This document shows positions 60,890 through 64,000 of a stretch of 64,000 nucleotides of DNA, one piece after another. Source of the stretch: Glycomyces artemisiae (lineage in GTDB: Bacteria > Actinomycetota > Actinomycetes > Mycobacteriales > Micromonosporaceae); contig NZ_PVTJ01000007.1 in assembly GCF_003002955.1 (NCBI RefSeq), forward strand, positions 62,001 to 126,000. The letters are read 5' to 3'. The notes under the pieces were generated by a model. It had not been told where the DNA came from. It did no database searches and saw only the letters and a program-made list of their open reading frames with translations. Positions within the stretch are counted from its first letter, which is position 1; each line of letters starts with the position of its first letter. A program made the translations under genes and the position numbers.

Positions 60890-61105
60890 ATGGGTGCCGC
60901 GGCCGGACAGCAGTTGGCCGAGCTCGTGCCCGAGGACGCCGCAGCCCACGTCCAGGTGCTCACGGAAGCGGGGACGGCGATCTCCGGGGCCGTCGGCGAC
61001 GGCGGTTCACTGGCCGAGGCCCACGACATCTGGAACGTGCCCGAAGTCGAGGGCGCGCGAGCGGCGATCCGGTCCTATGTCGACGAATCCGGCTGCGTTT
61101 CCTGA
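60890..61105 (+). CDS. Short ORF, possible lipoprotein C-terminal fragment
   Basis: 71 residues with good third-position GC bias (ELVPEDAAAHVQVLTEAG..., EVEGARAAIRSYVDESGC). It resembles the C-terminal end of small actinomycete lipoproteins but lacks a signal sequence and a ribosome-binding site. It overlaps the convergent PucR-type gene by 31 nt. It may be a truncated remnant. Confidence 0.35.
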   Translation: MGAAAGQQLAELVPEDAAAHVQVLTEAGTAISGAVGDGGSLAEAHDIWNVPEVEGARAAIRSYVDESGCVS

Positions 61106-62220
61106 GCATTGACATGGCCGCCGCAAGAGCTTGTCCCAGCTGTCCGCGGTCTTGACCCGAGCTCGGCTTTGCCGTCGCGGTCGTAGTCGTACCCCTGGAC
61201 CTGCGTCTCGGGGTCGGGGTCCTCGCTGCTGGCGATGCGCCAGAGCGCGAGGGCGATAGCAGCTCGCTGTCGTCCTCCCGGCTTGGCTAGTGCGAGGTCG
61301 AGCCGGGACTCCAGCCAGGCGAGGCGTTCTTGGAGGGTGGAATGGTGCAGATGCAAGCGGTCTGCGGCTTGGCGCAGGCTGGTCTGGTCAAGCGCGGCCT
61401 GGAGCGTGTCGATGATCCAGGGGCGGGTGGCGAGGGCCTGGTTCAGACGCTGCACGTCCGGGACCGCCGCGGCATCCGGTGGGCTGAAATGTTCCACAAG
61501 TGCGGCGACGGCGCCGAGGTCTTCGTACCGGACCACGGACGCGCCGGGCCCGCCGACGCGGTCGGTCAGGCGAAACGCGATGGCGGCTCGCCCCACGGCG
61601 GTAGGCAGATCGAGCGGTTCGCCGGTAAGGGCCGTACCAGCTCGCAGGTCGGTCGGGAAGGCCACAGGTGCGGGGGCCAGTGCGACCGTGTACCGGCCGA
61701 TCGCCGCCGCGAGGGGCGCAGCGGGGAAGGGTGAGACGGCGACGAGGACGGTCACGTCGGAGGAGAGGCCGAGTGCCCGCACAGCGCTGCGTCGGTCATG
61801 CTCGGCGGCATCGGGATCGCAGGCGACCCGGACCAGTGCGGCGGGAGTGTGCGGTGCGGGCCGGTTGAGCGCCTGGATCGTGTGCGCGGCGCGCTCCAGC
61901 AGGAGCGGGTCGAGCGGTCCGGTGGTCGCGTCGGGCCGTTCGAGCCAGACCCAGGCGCCGATGCGGCCCGGCACTGCCAGCCGCACCGACGAGGCGTGCT
62001 CGGTCTCCGGCAGCGGCCTGCCTTCGGGGTCGAATCGCCTGACGCTGCCGGTCTCGGCGTCGTGCAGTCCGGCGGGGCAGCCCGCCAATGCCGCCGTCGC
62101 GCGGACCACGGCCGCTGCCGTGGCCCGCGCCTGGACGAGGCGGTCGAAGTGGTCGATGACGCGCAGGGCGGCGACGGCGGGGTCGTCGCTGGACTCCAGT
62201 CTGCCGATGAGCTCACGCAC
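61075..62220 (-). CDS. PucR/CdaR-type transcriptional regulator
   Basis: 381 residues. The C-terminal helix-turn-helix is ATRPWIIDTLQAALDQTSLRQAADRLHLHHSTLQERLAWLESRL, the PucR HTH_30 layout. The N-terminal 130 residues may sense a ligand (GAF-like strands, VRLAVPGRIGAWVWLERP). The target is unknown; the hydrolase starting at 63285 is on the same strand 51 nt upstream of this gene. GTG at 62220 with GGGAGG upstream. Confidence 0.85.
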   Translation of the reverse strand: MRELIGRLESSDDPAVAALRVIDHFDRLVQARATAAAVVRATAALAGCPAGLHDAETGSVRRFDPEGRPLPETEHASSVRLAVPGRIGAWVWLERPDATTGPLDPLLLERAAHTIQALNRPAPHTPAALVRVACDPDAAEHDRRSAVRALGLSSDVTVLVAVSPFPAAPLAAAIGRYTVALAPAPVAFPTDLRAGTALTGEPLDLPTAVGRAAIAFRLTDRVGGPGASVVRYEDLGAVAALVEHFSPPDAAAVPDVQRLNQALATRPWIIDTLQAALDQTSLRQAADRLHLHHSTLQERLAWLESRLDLALAKPGGRQRAAIALALWRIASSEDPDPETQVQGYDYDRDGKAELGSRPRTAGTSSCGGHVNAQETQPDSST

Positions 62221-62271
62221 GCCAACCTCCCGCGCCGACCTTGGTGCTTGAACGTGAAGGTTAGCTCCGGT

Positions 62272-63285
62272 TCAGGCTTCGAGCGCGCGCCGGATGAACT
62301 CGTCGCGGGTCGCGACGGAGGCGCGCGAGACGGCGGCGTGAGCGCCGATCATGTCTGAGCCGTGGAACGCGCCGCCCCACATGTGCAGGTCGACGTTGAC
62401 GCCTGCCTGCGAGAGCCGCGTCGCGTAGTCGAGGATCTCGTCGCGGAAGACCTCGACCGCACCGGTGTCGATGTAGGTCCGCGGCAGGCCCGAGAGGTCC
62501 TCGGCGCGGGCGGGGGCGGCGTACGGCGAGACGTCGGGCCCGCCGCGCCGGTCTCCCAGCAGCGAGGTCCAGCCGAACAGGTTGGCATTGCGGTCCCAGA
62601 CGCCCTCGCCGTCGAGCATGCGGCTGCTGTGGGTTGCGAAGCGGTCGTCGAGCATGGGGCAGATGAGGATCTGGTGACTCAGCCGGGGGAAGGCGCGGTC
62701 GCGGGCGAGGAGCGCGGTCCCTGCGGCCAGTCCTCCTCCGGCGCTGCCGCCGACGATGATGAGGCGGTCGGGGTCGATGCCGAGTCCGTCCGCGTGCTCG
62801 GCCGTCCACGCCAGCCCGGCGTAGCAGTCCTCGACCGGCGCCGGGTCGGGGTGCTCGGGGGCGAGCCGGTACTCGACGGAGACCGCGACCGCGTTCCCGT
62901 CGGCGACGTACGGCAGGACCAGTTCCACTCCGGACCGCCGGTCCCCGGCGATCATCCCGCCGCCGTGGATGTTGAACAGGCCGCCCATCTTGCCGCGCGG
63001 GCTGGCCGGACTGAGGATGAGCAGCGTGATCTCCGGCGCCCCGTCGGGGCCGGGGACGCGGCGCTCCTCGACTCGGACGCGTCCGCCCGCCGTCAGGTCC
63101 GGCTCCGGGAATCCGGGTACTTCGACCTCCGGCATGCCGTTTCGCAACGCGGGCAGCGTCTCCGCCGTCAGGACCGTACCGGCGGGCCCGGCCCGGAGCA
63201 TCTTCTCGGCCGGGGCGAGTTCGGGGTCGAACGGGGGCCGCGTGGTGACGGGCCCCAGCATGCTTTCGGCCGCGGTATCGGTCAT
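62272..63285 (-). CDS. HSL-type alpha/beta hydrolase (esterase)
   Basis: 337 residues. The oxyanion-hole motif NIHGGGMIAGDRRSG and the nucleophile elbow IIVGGSAGGGLAAG place it in the hormone-sensitive-lipase family. Later IDTGAVEVFRDEILDYA and HMWGGAFHGSDM carry the Asp and His. It is probably an intracellular esterase. The ATG at 63285 has AAGGAG 6 nt upstream and is preferred to a frame running to 63504. Confidence 0.9.
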   Translation of the reverse strand: MTDTAAESMLGPVTTRPPFDPELAPAEKMLRAGPAGTVLTAETLPALRNGMPEVEVPGFPEPDLTAGGRVRVEERRVPGPDGAPEITLLILSPASPRGKMGGLFNIHGGGMIAGDRRSGVELVLPYVADGNAVAVSVEYRLAPEHPDPAPVEDCYAGLAWTAEHADGLGIDPDRLIIVGGSAGGGLAAGTALLARDRAFPRLSHQILICPMLDDRFATHSSRMLDGEGVWDRNANLFGWTSLLGDRRGGPDVSPYAAPARAEDLSGLPRTYIDTGAVEVFRDEILDYATRLSQAGVNVDLHMWGGAFHGSDMIGAHAAVSRASVATRDEFIRRALEA

Positions 63286-63412
63286 GGTCCACTCCTTCGC
63301 GTGCATCGCTGATCCCCCATCCTCGAACGGCGAACGGGCACCGCGACACCCGCAGATGGCGGGAAGTCCGGTCGCTCCACCCGCCAAAACGGCACCGAAG
63401 CCTTCCTGCAGC

Positions 63413-63444
63413 CGGGATGCCACGGCCGGAGCCGTGGCATCCCG
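63413..63444. terminator. Strong hairpin terminator with UNCG-type loop
   Basis: Perfect 14-bp stem CGGGATGCCACGGC / GCCGTGGCATCCCG. Read on the minus strand the loop is UCCG closed by C-G, an exceptionally stable tetraloop. It lies just downstream of the hydrolase gene ending at 63450. Confidence 0.85.
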
Positions 63445-63449
63445 ATCCG

Positions 63450-64000
<551 letters not shown>

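Overview
The window is 64 kb of very GC-rich chromosome with strong G/C third-position bias, many GTG and TTG starts and many 4-nt stop/start overlaps. Gene content (steA/steB septation genes, a PdtaR-type ANTAR regulator, a CoaE-GrpB fusion, an AfsR/SARP regulator, DoxX, LLM and ABM proteins) points to a filamentous or spore-forming member of the Actinomycetota. The sequence alone does not fix the genus.

1-18.4 kb is a conserved housekeeping block, mostly on the minus strand. It runs from tyrS through a TPR/RG-repeat protein, a HAD phosphatase, small proteins, tlyA, NAD kinase, recN, steA and steB to pyrG (cut by the left edge). This order resembles the tyrS-to-pyrG region of mycobacteria. 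A cell-envelope module lies between steB and pyrG: a WecA/MraY-like transferase, the lipid II flippase murJ, a GT4 glycosyltransferase and a phosphatase-fold membrane protein. Two SCP2-type proteins are in tandem on the plus strand inside the block.

18.5-27.2 kb carries an unusual RNB exoribonuclease with two C-terminal dsRNA-binding domains. It is followed by a sugar-utilisation locus (cupin, PmoA-like protein, Gfo/Idh/MocA oxidoreductase, GH3 glycosidase) beside a divergent LacI regulator, with palindromic operator candidates. 27.2-45 kb is again mainly core: bioB, a catalytically degenerate NlpC/P60 protein, terC behind a clear yybP-ykoY (Mn2+) riboswitch, uvrB, coaE-grpB, rpsA, polA, an ANTAR regulator and a folate cyclo-ligase-like protein. 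Accessory genes begin with an aminoglycoside-phosphotransferase-like gene whose stop appears lost, then an SDR, a MarR regulator with a perfect 18-bp palindrome, and a VOC protein.

46.2-49.1 kb looks like a small acquired island. It begins at an atypical tRNA with anticodon CAA, holds a PadR-DoxX-hydrolase set of lower GC, and ends at a degenerate copy of the tRNA 3' end. 49-64 kb is accessory: a regulator fragment, YCII, lipoprotein and ABM genes, an MFS exporter, an AfsR/SARP regulator, GNAT, small secreted proteins including a lamin-tail-domain protein, an LLM oxidoreductase, a PucR-type regulator and two alpha/beta hydrolases, the last cut by the right edge.
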